From contig JAQBUF010000017.1 in the NCBI GenBank assembly GCA_027623995.1, forward strand, positions 1 through 56,027: a stretch of 56,027 nucleotides of DNA, read 5' to 3'. How positions within the stretch are numbered: the first letter of the stretch is position 1; every line of letters starts with the position of its first letter. The notes below the pieces were generated by a model. The model was not told the DNA's origin and ran no database searches. It saw nothing but the letters and a program-made list of their open reading frames with translations. Below, piece by piece: positions 39,923-49,344 of this stretch. The position numbers and the translations under genes are program-made. The stretch comes from Nitrospirota bacterium. GTDB taxonomy: Bacteria > Nitrospirota > Nitrospiria > Nitrospirales > UBA8639.

Positions 39923-40567
39923 ATGAATACTTGTAAAATCAAAATTTGCGGTATTACCAACCCCATCGACGCATTGCATGCAGTTGATGCCGGAGCCGAT
40001 GCACTAGGCTTTGTCTTCTATAAAAAGAGTCCTCGTCATGTCTCACCTAATGTCGTGAAAACCATCATCGGCAATTTGCCCCCGTTTGTGTTGCCCATTG
40101 GAGTGTTCGTCAATGAAGAGGCGCAGGTTGTTCGAAACATTATGGATGAATGTGGTTTGGCCCTGGCGCAAATCCATGGTGATGAAACTGCGGATTATTG
40201 TGAATCTCTAGGTCGTCCAGTTATTCGAGGAATTAGATTACGTGATCGTCATACTTTAATGGCTATGGCCGAGTACAAGGGCCGAGCCCGAGTTCGAGGG
40301 TTTGTGCTGGATACCTTTTCGGACGCGGCCTATGGCGGAACCGGAAAAACCGCAGATTGGACCTTGGCAAAAGAAGCGGCGGGGTCATTTTCATTTTTAC
40401 TGGCTGGAGGATTATCGCCAGAAAATGTACAAGAAGCCATCCTCCAAGTTCAGCCCTATGGCGTCGATGTCAGTAGTGGGGTCGAGGCCAGTCCAGGGAA
40501 GAAAGATCCTGCTAAAATTCAAGCATTTATTCAAGCAGTGAAACTTGTTTCATGCCCAAACCAATAG
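39923..40567 (+). CDS. trpF: phosphoribosylanthranilate isomerase
   Basis: A 214-residue TIM barrel that isomerises phosphoribosylanthranilate. KICGITNPIDALHAVDAGAD has the catalytic Cys, VLDTFSDAAYGGTGKTADW the catalytic Asp and phosphate loop, and LAGGLSPENV with YGVDVSSGVEA closes the site. The Shine-Dalgarno is weak. It is fourth to fifth in the operon, 39 bases after trpC. Confidence 0.94.
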   Translation: MNTCKIKICGITNPIDALHAVDAGADALGFVFYKKSPRHVSPNVVKTIIGNLPPFVLPIGVFVNEEAQVVRNIMDECGLALAQIHGDETADYCESLGRPVIRGIRLRDRHTLMAMAEYKGRARVRGFVLDTFSDAAYGGTGKTADWTLAKEAAGSFSFLLAGGLSPENVQEAILQVQPYGVDVSSGVEASPGKKDPAKIQAFIQAVKLVSCPNQ

Positions 40568-40645
40568 TTATACTGCGCATCTCCGAAAGAAACCTCTCCC
40601 ATCCATTGACGGGATTAAGACGTAACGGATTGTATATCAGCACTC

Positions 40646-41839
40646 ATGCCATCCATTCCTGACAAACGCGGTCGATTCGGCAAGTATGGGGGACAGTATG
40701 TTCCTGAAACCCTCATGCCGGCGATGCTGGAACTTGAAGAAGTGTATGCCCAAGTTCGTCGAGACAAAACCTTTCAAAAAGAACTTCAGGACTGCTTAAC
40801 ACACTATGTCGGACGACCAACCCCGCTCTACTTCGCCAAGCAACTCACCAAAACGTTAGGCGGGGCCAAGGTGTACCTGAAGCGCGAAGACCTCTGTCAC
40901 ACCGGTGCGCATAAGATTAATAATGCCGTTGGTCAAATGCTGATGACCAAGCGCATGAAGAAGAAACGAATCATTGCAGAGACCGGTGCGGGGCAACATG
41001 GTGTCGCTGTGGCTACTGTGGCCGCCATGCTTGGGCTTGAAGCCGAAATCTATATGGGCACGGAAGACATGGAACGCCAAGCGTTGAATGTCTTTCGCAT
41101 GCGATTGCTTGGAGCAAAAGTCACAGGAGTGACTGCTGGCAGCCGAACCCTCAAAGATGCCATTAGCGAAGCCATGCGCGATTGGACGACCAATGTTCGG
41201 ACCACCCATTACTTGCTAGGCTCCGTGTTGGGAGCCCACCCCTACCCCATGATGATCCGTGACTTTCAATCAATCATAGGACGTGAAGCCCGTAAACAAA
41301 TTCTTGCGGCCGAGGGAAGACTCCCGCATTGTTTAGTGGCCTGTGTCGGCGGTGGAAGCAATAGTATTGGGCTGTTTTATCCTTTTGTTGGGGATAAAAA
41401 AGTTCAAATGGTCGGTGTCGAAGCCGGGGGACATGGACTGACCAGTGGCAAACATGCCGCACGTTTTTCCGGAGGAAGTCCAGGGGTCCTCCATGGGACC
41501 ATGACCTACCTCCTGCAAGACAAAGATGGACAAGTCAATCTCACCAATTCAGTTTCTGCTGGCCTCGATTACGCTGCAGTTGGTCCCGAACATAGCATGC
41601 ATCATGATACTGGCCGCATTCGTTATACCTCAGCAAATGATGCAGAAGCTCTGAAAGCGTTTGACTTGCTGTCTCGTGAAGAAGGCATTATTCCGGCATT
41701 GGAAAGTGCTCATGCCGTGGCCGAAGTCGTGAAACTCGCTCCGACCATGAAGAAAAATCAAATCCTCATCATGAACCTTTCAGGGCGTGGGGATAAAGAT
41801 GTCAACCAAATCGCACGCATGCGCGGCATTCCTTTATAA
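40646..41839 (+). CDS. trpB: tryptophan synthase beta chain
   Basis: A 397-residue PLP enzyme that joins indole and serine. [19 protein letters not shown] carries the Schiff-base Lys, [17 protein letters not shown] the indole and serine site, and [16 protein letters not shown] the phosphate cradle. The usual TrpB1 type. It begins 78 bases after trpF and ends 2 bases before trpA. Confidence 0.97.
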   Translation: MPSIPDKRGRFGKYGGQYVPETLMPAMLELEEVYAQVRRDKTFQKELQDCLTHYVGRPTPLYFAKQLTKTLGGAKVYLKREDLCHTGAHKINNAVGQMLMTKRMKKKRIIAETGAGQHGVAVATVAAMLGLEAEIYMGTEDMERQALNVFRMRLLGAKVTGVTAGSRTLKDAISEAMRDWTTNVRTTHYLLGSVLGAHPYPMMIRDFQSIIGREARKQILAAEGRLPHCLVACVGGGSNSIGLFYPFVGDKKVQMVGVEAGGHGLTSGKHAARFSGGSPGVLHGTMTYLLQDKDGQVNLTNSVSAGLDYAAVGPEHSMHHDTGRIRYTSANDAEALKAFDLLSREEGIIPALESAHAVAEVVKLAPTMKKNQILIMNLSGRGDKDVNQIARMRGIPL

Positions 41840-41841
41840 CC

Positions 41842-42645
41842 ATGATGGCCTCACCCAATCGAATCGCTGAAACATTTAAATCCCTTGCTGCCAAGGAAGA
41901 GAAGGCGCTGATCCCCTACATCATGGCGGGCGATCCCTCATTGGCTGATACGGAGGCCCTTGTCCTGGCTTTGGAACAAGCCGGCGCGGACCTTATCGAA
42001 CTCGGCGTGCCATTTTCCGATCCCATTGCCGATGGGCCGGTCATTCAAAAAGCGGCTGAGCGAGCACTGCTATCCGGCACTTCACTTCGACGCATTCTTG
42101 GTACGGTAAAAACCTTACGGACTAAGACACAAATTCCCATCATTCTCATGACCTACTACAACACCATCATGGCCATGGGGGAAGAAACGTTTTGCCAAGA
42201 CGCTGTGGCTGCGGGAGTTGATGGAGTGATCGTTCCGGACATGCCGCCTGAAGAAGCGGATATTTTACACAAGGCCACCCAAGCCAATGGGCCATGCCTG
42301 ATTTATCTCTTGGCGCCCACGAGTACGGCCGATCGAAAAACGGAAGTGATTCGACGAACTCAAGGTTTTATTTACTATGTCTCAATCACCGGCATCACTG
42401 GCGCCAAACTACAAGGGCTACCCGACATTGAGAAAAATGTTCGCGCGCTCAAGAAAAAAGCAAAAAAACCCATTGCCGTGGGTTTTGGGATTGCCACACC
42501 GGATGATGCTCGACGAATGGCAGCCTTTGCTGATGCGGTGATCGTTGGCAGTGCTCTCGTCAAAATTATCGCGAAGTATCAACAGGACCCCGACCTCGTG
42601 AAGCACGTCAAAACCTTCACGCGACAGCTAAAAAACGCCATTTAA
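41842..42645 (+). CDS. trpA: tryptophan synthase alpha chain
   Basis: A 267-residue TIM barrel that splits indole-3-glycerol phosphate. LIELGVPFSDPIADGPVIQ holds the catalytic Glu and Asp, IPYIMAGDPSLADT the start of the barrel, and GFGIATPDDAR with IVGSALVKI the phosphate site. It follows trpB by 2 bases, so the two subunits are made together. The next gene, NFACT, starts 26 bases later on the same strand. Confidence 0.96.
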   Translation: MMASPNRIAETFKSLAAKEEKALIPYIMAGDPSLADTEALVLALEQAGADLIELGVPFSDPIADGPVIQKAAERALLSGTSLRRILGTVKTLRTKTQIPIILMTYYNTIMAMGEETFCQDAVAAGVDGVIVPDMPPEEADILHKATQANGPCLIYLLAPTSTADRKTEVIRRTQGFIYYVSITGITGAKLQGLPDIEKNVRALKKKAKKPIAVGFGIATPDDARRMAAFADAVIVGSALVKIIAKYQQDPDLVKHVKTFTRQLKNAI

Positions 42646-42671
42646 ATCCTACTACCCTTCACAAAACGTCC

Positions 42672-44114
42672 TTGGGTAAAAGGTACAAATTCCCTTTGGC
42701 TATTTCCCTCGACCATCTCTCCCAAGTGCTCGTCGAACTCAAGCACACTTTGCTTGGGGGGAAAATTCAAAAAATTGCTCAACCCCTGCCAGATTCTCTC
42801 TCCTTTGATATTAGAACACCTGGTCAGACAGTCACACTATTTATCTCAACCCACCCGCAAACCGCGCGCATTCACGCATTAACCCAACGTCTGCCAAATC
42901 CAACCACGCCCCCTTCATTTTGTCAGTACTTACGAAGTCACATCCTCGGCGCGCAAATTGCCCAGGTCGTGCAGGTTCCGGATGATCGAGTCGTGGTGTT
43001 GACGCTTTTCGCAAAACAAAAAACGCAGTATCTCGTCGCCGCACTCACAGGACGCTCAGCCAATCTTTTCCTCGTGAATCAGGATAAGGAGGTGATTCGG
43101 TCACTCAAGCCAGACACCCAGGCCTCCCAACGAATCCGCTCCTACTTTGACACAGGACAGGCGCAAGACCAATCAGAGTCAGATGAGCACCTCGCACCAG
43201 ATTCCTTACCTCGCCCATTGACCATCTCAAACATGCTGGAAGAGACCTTTCACGAACTTGAGCACAATCAAGTCCAACGACAGCTCCAAGACCAGCAACT
43301 CGCGGCCTTCCGCAAAGCCATCAAAAAAGCCCAACGCCGAGTCAATTCACTCGCTCAAGACCTTGAGAAAGCCCATCGATATTGCGAATATGGTCGCTAT
43401 GGAGAACTTCTCAAGGGACAACTTCATGACATAAAACGAGGACAGTCTGAAATTACTCTCGTTGATTATTATGACGAACAACTCCCGGAGCTCACCCTCC
43501 CGTTAGACCCCTCGAAGGATTCAACCTGGAATCTCAATGACTACTTTCGAAAGCATGGAAAATACATGGGTGCCGAGCGTGAAGTGCGACCACGCCTTGA
43601 GCAAGCTCAGGCCGAGCTCAGCAAACTCACCGAAGAATTTCAAGCAGCAGAACGTGGCGAGATGAAACTACCGGACACTCCAAGCCCCAAGATACCAAAG
43701 ACTCAGACGTCTTCCACAAAACAACCCAAAAAAGCCACACCCTATCGGCGATACGTCTCAGAAGAAGGGTTTTCAATATTAGTTGGGAAAAGCGCCAAGG
43801 ATAATGATGCTGTGACCTTCAAGGTTTCCAAGCAGGACGACATGTGGCTCCATGCCCGAGGAACACCTGGGTCTCACGTGATCATCGAACTAGAAAAGAA
43901 AAAACAGCTTCCGCCCGAAACATTAAAAGATGCCGCAACACTGGCCTTGTTTTATAGCGATCTACGGAAAAGCGGAAAAGGCGAGGTGATATATACCTTG
44001 CGAAATAATGTCCGAAAACCCAAAGGCGCCAAACCCGGATCAGTAACCGTCGCCCAAGAAAAAACTATCTGGGTCTACGTCGATGAAGCACGCTTAAAAC
44101 GATTAAAGGAATAA
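42672..44114 (+). CDS. NFACT (RqcH/Rqc2-like) protein
   Basis: A 480-residue protein of the RqcH/FbpA/Rqc2 family. The N-terminal NFACT-N domain (LVELKHTLLGGKIQKIAQP, FCQYLRSHILGAQIAQV), a coiled-coil middle (residues 195-330), and the NFACT-R domain (GFSILVGKSAKDNDAV, DDMWLHARGTPGSHVIIE) are seen. RqcH binds stalled large subunits and adds C-terminal alanine tails for degradation. This one is shorter than B. subtilis RqcH (about 570) and the helix-hairpin-helix part is not evident, so tail synthesis may differ. The start is TTG 42672; no ATG is near in frame. It may be read from the trp transcript. Confidence 0.85.
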   Translation: MGKRYKFPLAISLDHLSQVLVELKHTLLGGKIQKIAQPLPDSLSFDIRTPGQTVTLFISTHPQTARIHALTQRLPNPTTPPSFCQYLRSHILGAQIAQVVQVPDDRVVVLTLFAKQKTQYLVAALTGRSANLFLVNQDKEVIRSLKPDTQASQRIRSYFDTGQAQDQSESDEHLAPDSLPRPLTISNMLEETFHELEHNQVQRQLQDQQLAAFRKAIKKAQRRVNSLAQDLEKAHRYCEYGRYGELLKGQLHDIKRGQSEITLVDYYDEQLPELTLPLDPSKDSTWNLNDYFRKHGKYMGAEREVRPRLEQAQAELSKLTEEFQAAERGEMKLPDTPSPKIPKTQTSSTKQPKKATPYRRYVSEEGFSILVGKSAKDNDAVTFKVSKQDDMWLHARGTPGSHVIIELEKKKQLPPETLKDAATLALFYSDLRKSGKGEVIYTLRNNVRKPKGAKPGSVTVAQEKTIWVYVDEARLKRLKE

Positions 44115-44271
44115 GTGTCTTCTATGACAGCAGACTAGCGACCCTTTAAATGTGGCAATGCAAGACTTCCAGCCTGAAAGATGCTAAATTCATGGTCCAC
44201 TATTCCAGGGGTAGACCAAGTTTGACATTCCATTAATCAATTACAAAAAATCCAAAAAGGAGGACATTATC

Positions 44272-44823
44272 ATGAAAGTATGTTGGGGGTTTCTTGGTAC
44301 AATTGCATTGTTCTTTTTTATGTCACAGGGGGTAAAGGCTCAAAATCTGGATTTCAGTACTGATTCAAAGAAACAAGAATTCATCATGCTTCTGTATTTA
44401 GATTCCATGATATATCCAGAAATTTATGATGATCATGTATCTGTTTTTCGGAAAAACCCTGAAGCTAAATCTTGCATGAGATCTTTTAGATCGAAAATGG
44501 CTGAAGCGAGCACAAAACTTGATCTGACATGCAGCCATCAGCAATATGAAGCCGAAGCCTTTCATAACTGTATTGAACAGAACCCACCAGAAAAATTGCT
44601 CCGGTGGTCTGAGTCACAATTACAATCATTTGTGCGTCCAGACGGGTTTTATTCAACAAAAAGTCCAAATCAGGGATGCGTGCCATGGACTAGTACCCTT
44701 GCAGGAGATTTCGCATCAACACAAAAACAGTTTTTGGGGGCAGCAAAGCATGAAACAATTGTTAAAACGGTATTTCAATTCTTTATACCGTTTATCGAAA
44801 ATTACCCCTGCGAGATTCAATAG
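44272..44823 (+). CDS. secreted Cys-containing protein of unknown function
   Basis: A 183-residue protein with a signal peptide (FLGTIALFFFMSQGVKA, cleavage near residue 24). The mature part has five Cys (KSCMRSF, LTCSHQQ, FHNCIEQ, QGCVPW, YPCEIQ), as for disulfide-bonded periplasmic proteins. No family is recognised. AAAGGAGG before ATG 44272 is one of the strongest ribosome sites in the window; a TTGACA lies at 44222 but a matching -10 box is not clear. Confidence 0.65.
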   Translation: MKVCWGFLGTIALFFFMSQGVKAQNLDFSTDSKKQEFIMLLYLDSMIYPEIYDDHVSVFRKNPEAKSCMRSFRSKMAEASTKLDLTCSHQQYEAEAFHNCIEQNPPEKLLRWSESQLQSFVRPDGFYSTKSPNQGCVPWTSTLAGDFASTQKQFLGAAKHETIVKTVFQFFIPFIENYPCEIQ

Positions 44824-45244
44824 TATCGAGGGATTCTTGGACTAACAAAAGAAGATTTTCCATTGGGATTCAAGAGTCCGTAATTTGAAAGCTATTGTAA
44901 AATCTGGTGTATGGCCAGCATTCAAACGGCGACTCGGTCTGTTTATTGAACGTCTTTTTCATCCACAAAGGGGTTCCCTGCAATCACTTTTGCGAGATCG
45001 GCAAACCCGCGAAGCTTTCTTAAGTTTTTCTCTGCACATTGTTCGAGTTAGGACATCAAGTGTAAGATTCTGTCACAGGTCATGCACTATTTGGTCTTGG
45101 CGGTTCGGTGACGATTCGTGGCAAACGTTGATTCGATCGGATTGAAAAATATTCTGATACCCAAAGAGCTAAACCCTGCCTGAGATTCTACCTACCAAGC
45201 CTGCATTGAACGGCTTAAATTTTTCCTCAACTCTCACATGAGGA
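44824..45244. other. gene-free stretch
   Basis: About 420 bases with no supported gene. One open frame (44885-45145) starts with TTG and shows no protein family. Reading in several frames suggests a decayed coding remnant, not identifiable by eye. Confidence 0.5.
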
Positions 45245-46036
45245 CTACTCCCCTACCCGCACCAACATCCCTCGTTCCTTACACACGGAAAAGGTGTATT
45301 GGTAGATTCCAATGATAATGAGGAGATAGAAGGCGTTTAGACCTGTGGCTAAGCCAAGGTGTTCCCAAGGGATGTTTTGGTTGAGCAATACGTCACGCAT
45401 GCCTTCAAACACATGGGCGGCGGGGTTTGCTAAGGCTACAGGTTGAAGCCAGGATGGAAGGACAGACACCGGATAAAAGACACAGGAAATCGGCTGAAAG
45501 AGAAACACCAATCCCCATGCCAGCACTTCGGCTTGCTGGCCGAATCGCATTATCACGGACATGGTGAGAATGCCGATGATCCAGCCCGCGGCAATGAGAT
45601 TGAAGGCAAAGGGAATGAGCGTGAGCCCCATGATGAACACGTTGTAGGAGTAAAAGAATAGCGCGGAAAAGGCCATAATCACCGAGACTGCCGCCACTTT
45701 GAATACACTCATGGCCATGGTGGCGACCAGGAATTCTCCTGCGGTGAGAGGGCTCGCAAAAAGGTTCATGAGGTTTCTAGACCATATTTCTTCGAGAAAC
45801 GAAATGGTGATGCCTTGCTGAGCCCGAAACAGAATATCCCAAAAGATTAGTGCGCCTAAAAAAAATGTCACGGCGCCATGCAAGCCTTTTCCTTCTTGCG
45901 CGAGATACATGGTGATGAATCCCCACACCACCAAATCCAGCAATGGCCAGTAGAATATTTCCAGCAACCGAGGGAAGCTCCTTCGGTAGAGGTAGAGATG
46001 TCTGGAAATCATCGCGTTGATTCGACCAATATTCAT
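45245..46036 (-). CDS. ABC-2 type exporter permease
   Basis: A 263-residue integral membrane protein with six membrane segments and the ABC-2 plan: YWPLLDLVVWGFITMYLA, FFLGALIFWDILFRAQQG, then VIMAFSALFFYSYNVFIMGL, and near the end FLFQPISCVFYPVSVLPSWL and NPAAHVFEGMRDVLLN. It pairs with the ATPase 18 bases upstream. The substrate is unknown; its place beside a multihaem cytochrome hints at an envelope role. Two of each chain would make one exporter. Confidence 0.85.
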   Translation of the reverse strand: MNIGRINAMISRHLYLYRRSFPRLLEIFYWPLLDLVVWGFITMYLAQEGKGLHGAVTFFLGALIFWDILFRAQQGITISFLEEIWSRNLMNLFASPLTAGEFLVATMAMSVFKVAAVSVIMAFSALFFYSYNVFIMGLTLIPFAFNLIAAGWIIGILTMSVIMRFGQQAEVLAWGLVFLFQPISCVFYPVSVLPSWLQPVALANPAAHVFEGMRDVLLNQNIPWEHLGLATGLNAFYLLIIIGIYQYTFSVCKERGMLVRVGE

Positions 46037-46054
46037 GAAAAACGTAGGAACCCC

Positions 46055-46783
46055 TTATTCATCTCTGGCGATTTTTAAGAACACCTGCTCGAGATCATCT
46101 TCATCATATTGAGCCACGACTTCACTCGCCGTGCCCTGTGCGACGATCTTTCCGCGTTGCAGAAAAATGATGCGGTCGGACATTTCTTCCATCTCTCGCA
46201 TATTGTGCGACGTGTACAACATGCTCAAACCCGATGTGTCGCGATATTCTTTCAGAAAGCCTTTAATCTTGTGGGCGATATCAGGATCAAGGCTGGCCGT
46301 TGGTTCATCCAAAAACAAAATTTTGGGTTCGGTCATCACGGCTTTGGCCAGCGTGAGCCTTGACATTTGGCCAGAAGAAAGCTTGCGAGTGAGTTTTTTT
46401 CGAATATCTTCCATTTCAAGTTTTTTCACGACATCATCGATGCGGCGGTTGATATCAGACAAGCCATACAATTTTCCGGTTACTTTCAAATTTTCTTCCA
46501 CGGTCAATGCAAAGGGCATGGAAATATACGTCGAAGAAAAATTCACTTGCCGAAGAATGGTTTCTCGATGTGTCATGAGGTCTAATCCAAACATCTGGAT
46601 AGATCCTTCGGTGGGCGTGACGACGCCCAACAACATTTGAAACGTCGTGGTTTTGCCGGCTCCGTTTGGTCCGAGCAGCCCCACCGTCTCACCTGGCTGG
46701 ATTTCAAACGAAATCTGATCGACGGCGGTAAAATCGCCAAAGCGTTTTGATAGGTTTCGAACTTCAACAATGGGAGAAGACAT
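46055..46783 (-). CDS. ABC exporter ATPase
   Basis: A 242-residue ABC ATPase: Walker A GLLGPNGAGKTTTFQM, Q-loop region FSSTYISM, signature LSSGQMSRLTLAKA, Walker B ILFLDEPTASLDP, and the switch His in LYTSHNMREM. The signature LSSGQ differs from LSGGQ. It pairs with the ABC-2 permease, and its gene is 20 bases after the cytochrome gene, so it is likely in the same operon. ABC-2 systems of this size move lipids, polysaccharides or help assemble envelope metalloenzymes. Confidence 0.88.
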   Translation of the reverse strand: MSSPIVEVRNLSKRFGDFTAVDQISFEIQPGETVGLLGPNGAGKTTTFQMLLGVVTPTEGSIQMFGLDLMTHRETILRQVNFSSTYISMPFALTVEENLKVTGKLYGLSDINRRIDDVVKKLEMEDIRKKLTRKLSSGQMSRLTLAKAVMTEPKILFLDEPTASLDPDIAHKIKGFLKEYRDTSGLSMLYTSHNMREMEEMSDRIIFLQRGKIVAQGTASEVVAQYDEDDLEQVFLKIARDE

Positions 46784-46803
46784 GTATGGTTGACCGTCGA
46801 GGG

Positions 46804-47505
46804 TTAAAACAAAAAGTCGCCAATTTTATCAGGCAGATGACACGTTTCGCATTGCTTACTGAGCACCTTGCCAGCATAGGTGGATTTTCCATCGTGGCAA
46901 CGCATGCAATCCGCTACAGCTGACTTCCATAATACCGAATCTTTAGGATGATCGGGATAGTGCGGTTTTAAGTCAACCTCGATATGTCCACGAGGAAAGA
47001 CGATTGGATAGCCTTTGACTGGCTGGCCATGAACGACTCGACTATGACATGTCGTGCAGCCTTCGCCCTCACCACGTTCAATAAACGCCTCCATATGTTT
47101 GCGGTGACTCATAATCAACCCCACGTCTTTGACAGGCGAGGGTAAATCTCGTGGAGGTTTTTCTGAAACTCGTAGAATCGCTCGATGGCAGGAAATACAG
47201 ACCTCGGACGTGACATGGGCTTGAAGGTTATGCGGTTCAGTCGGTGTACCAAAGAATGTGATGGCCACATCACCCAGCCCAGCTAACACCTTGTCTTCAA
47301 TAAAGCCATGCAGGCCAGGACGAACATGGCAATCCACGCAGGTGACATCTTTATGCGATGAAGTTTTCCAACTTTCAACAGAAGGGCGAATAGTGTGGCA
47401 CGAGGCACAGAAGTCTGGATGGTTGGTGAGGGGAATGGCTGCGGCCCCAGCTAAGGCAAAAAACCCGACCGCCACCAACAAGAAGGTCACAGTCCTTCGA
47501 TTCAT
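46804..47505 (-). CDS. six-haem NapC/NirT-like cytochrome c
   Basis: A 233-residue membrane-anchored cytochrome. An N-terminal helix (VTFLLVAVGFFALAGAAAI) is followed by six CxxCH haem sites: CASCH, CVDCH, CISCH, CTTCH, CMRCH and CETCH. The first two resemble the NapC/NirT/NrfH quinol-oxidising fold; the second half is longer and carries two more haems than the four of NapC. It probably passes electrons between the quinone pool and a periplasmic partner. Its stop and the start of mobB are 2 bases apart, so it belongs to the molybdenum-cofactor operon. Confidence 0.85.
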   Translation of the reverse strand: MNRRTVTFLLVAVGFFALAGAAAIPLTNHPDFCASCHTIRPSVESWKTSSHKDVTCVDCHVRPGLHGFIEDKVLAGLGDVAITFFGTPTEPHNLQAHVTSEVCISCHRAILRVSEKPPRDLPSPVKDVGLIMSHRKHMEAFIERGEGEGCTTCHSRVVHGQPVKGYPIVFPRGHIEVDLKPHYPDHPKDSVLWKSAVADCMRCHDGKSTYAGKVLSKQCETCHLPDKIGDFLF

Positions 47506-47507
47506 AG

Positions 47508-48011
47508 TCAGGCTGAAGAAGGTTTGGGATAATGTCGGACAATCAGCTCGGCGATCCCCTCAATATCATCTCGGTCAAAGCAGGGCACGGGAGCGTCGAT
47601 TGGTTTCATAGAGACAATGGCCAATAGTCCATCCAGCGACGTATTGAGTTCACTGAGCTCTTCTCGAACCACCGCGATCTTGGGGTATCCTTCACTTTTC
47701 CACCCTTCCGCAATAATGAGGTCAATCTCACTATCCAAATAGCGATCACGAACTTCTTCAACTTTAATTTCTTCAGACACGTCAGCGAACATGGCCATGC
47801 TGCCTTTCGACAACACCACCACCGCACTGGCTCCAGCTTGTTTGTGTCGCCAACTATCTTTGCCCTCGGTATCTAATTCAAAACCATGCCCTGCATGTTT
47901 GACAGTCGCCACTCGATAGCCCGCACGAGTGAGTGCAGGAATGACTCGTTCGATCAGTGTGGTTTTTCCACTATTGGAACGGCCAGCAAAGCAAAGTATT
48001 GAGGGTGCCAT
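47508..48011 (-). CDS. mobB: molybdopterin-guanine dinucleotide adaptor MobB
   Basis: A 167-residue P-loop GTPase-like protein. FAGRSNSGKTTLIERVIPAL holds the P-loop, KHAGHGFELDTEGKDSW the switch, and LIIAEGWKSEGYPKIAVV the Walker B region. MobB aids the attachment of GMP to molybdopterin and loading of the cofactor into enzymes. ATG 48011 is taken, with a modest AAAGAG upstream; the frame is open for 23 further codons. It lies 83 bases after moeA. Confidence 0.9.
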   Translation of the reverse strand: MAPSILCFAGRSNSGKTTLIERVIPALTRAGYRVATVKHAGHGFELDTEGKDSWRHKQAGASAVVVLSKGSMAMFADVSEEIKVEEVRDRYLDSEIDLIIAEGWKSEGYPKIAVVREELSELNTSLDGLLAIVSMKPIDAPVPCFDRDDIEGIAELIVRHYPKPSSA

Positions 48012-48094
48012 GATATGATGCTCTTTTGACACTTGAATAATGAATGAAAAAAAAGATGTTGTCCTATGAAATTCGCTCAACCATACGCAGTCTC

Positions 48095-49321
48095 TTACGT
48101 GAAGCGACTGAGCACTTGCACTTTGACCGTGTCCCCAGGGTTGAGCTTCTCAATCTCTTCGGCAATATCAATAAGCCCATTGGCCTTCACCATTGAGGTG
48201 AGAATGCCAGACCCTTGTGGTCCAGTAGTTTTTACGGTGAGTTGACCATCTTCATGGGCCAATATCCCACGCAAGAAATGTCGGCGATCTGGTTGTTTTG
48301 AAAATTTCTCTTTAAACACGGCCTCAACGGTTTGTCGATACAGGTGTCGATGTCCTCCTAATTTCATCATGGCCACTCGCACGAGTTGCTCAAACGTGAC
48401 CATGGATGAGACCGGATTTCCTGGAAGACCAAATGCCAACTTCCCCTGAATTTTCCCGAACGCCAAGGGCTGCCCAGGCCGAATCGCCAATTTCCAAAAA
48501 TGCATATCCGCGCCCAACTCAGCAAAGACCGCCTTGGTGAAATCATAATCTCCCATCGACACGCCGCCGGATAATACGATGATGTCGCATCCCAACCCTT
48601 GCGCAATCTTCTCTTTCAAAGATTCCGGGGTATCCCTGGCAATCCCTAATAACACCGGAATGCCACCAGCTTCTTGAACCCCCGCCGCGATGCCATAGCT
48701 ATTAGAGTTGACGATTTTATTTTCATCAAACTTTTCATCGAGATCTGCGAGTTCATCCCCTGTCGATAGGATGGCCACCCGCGGACGTTGATGCACCAAC
48801 ACAAACGATTTCGCCAAAATCGCCAACATGCCGATTTCGCCAGGGCCCAATTGCGTACCCTTTGGAATGATGCACTCACCTTCCTTGACGTCCTCACCTT
48901 TTGGGCGAATATTCATACCCTGCGGTTCGGGTTGAAAAATTCGAACGGTGGTTTCCGACGGTTCGGTAAATTCAACGCGAACGACAGTATCGGCCCCATC
49001 GGGAACCGGAGCGCCGGTCATGATGCGAATGGCTTCACCAGGCCCCACGGACTTGGTGGCCACCGCTCCAGCAGCCAGGTCTTCAATAATCTTGAGTTCC
49101 GCTGGCCTGGTAATTTCGTGATCCTTTTTAATGTCTTCCCAGCGAACGGCAAAACCATCCATGGCTGAATTATTCCACGGTGGATTATCACGGGGAGCTA
49201 TAATATCTTCGCCCAGCACACGACCTAAAGATTCAAGCAAGCTGACCTTTTCACAGCCCAGCGTAGAGGAAGCATCCAAGACAATTTTCTGAGCGTCACG
49301 AAGCAGGGTTAAACCAGACAT
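48095..49321 (-). CDS. moeA: molybdopterin molybdenumtransferase MoeA
   Basis: A 408-residue MoeA that inserts molybdate into adenylated molybdopterin. PPWNNSAMDGFAVRW, MTGAPVPDGADTVVRVEF, AILSTGDELADLDE, VLSGGVSMGDYDFTKAV and GLPGNPVSSMVTFEQL are all canonical. ATG 49321 is chosen; the frame also opens at TTG 49342. It is 23 bases after the Mrp gene, so cotranscription is likely. Confidence 0.94.
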   Translation of the reverse strand: MSGLTLLRDAQKIVLDASSTLGCEKVSLLESLGRVLGEDIIAPRDNPPWNNSAMDGFAVRWEDIKKDHEITRPAELKIIEDLAAGAVATKSVGPGEAIRIMTGAPVPDGADTVVRVEFTEPSETTVRIFQPEPQGMNIRPKGEDVKEGECIIPKGTQLGPGEIGMLAILAKSFVLVHQRPRVAILSTGDELADLDEKFDENKIVNSNSYGIAAGVQEAGGIPVLLGIARDTPESLKEKIAQGLGCDIIVLSGGVSMGDYDFTKAVFAELGADMHFWKLAIRPGQPLAFGKIQGKLAFGLPGNPVSSMVTFEQLVRVAMMKLGGHRHLYRQTVEAVFKEKFSKQPDRRHFLRGILAHEDGQLTVKTTGPQGSGILTSMVKANGLIDIAEEIEKLNPGDTVKVQVLSRFT

Positions 49322-49344
49322 AGGGATCGTTTCTCTCGACAATA

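Noticed and set aside
44885-45145. 86-codon frame after the secreted protein
   Set aside because: TTG start with no ribosome site, no family resemblance, and mixed frames suggest decay.
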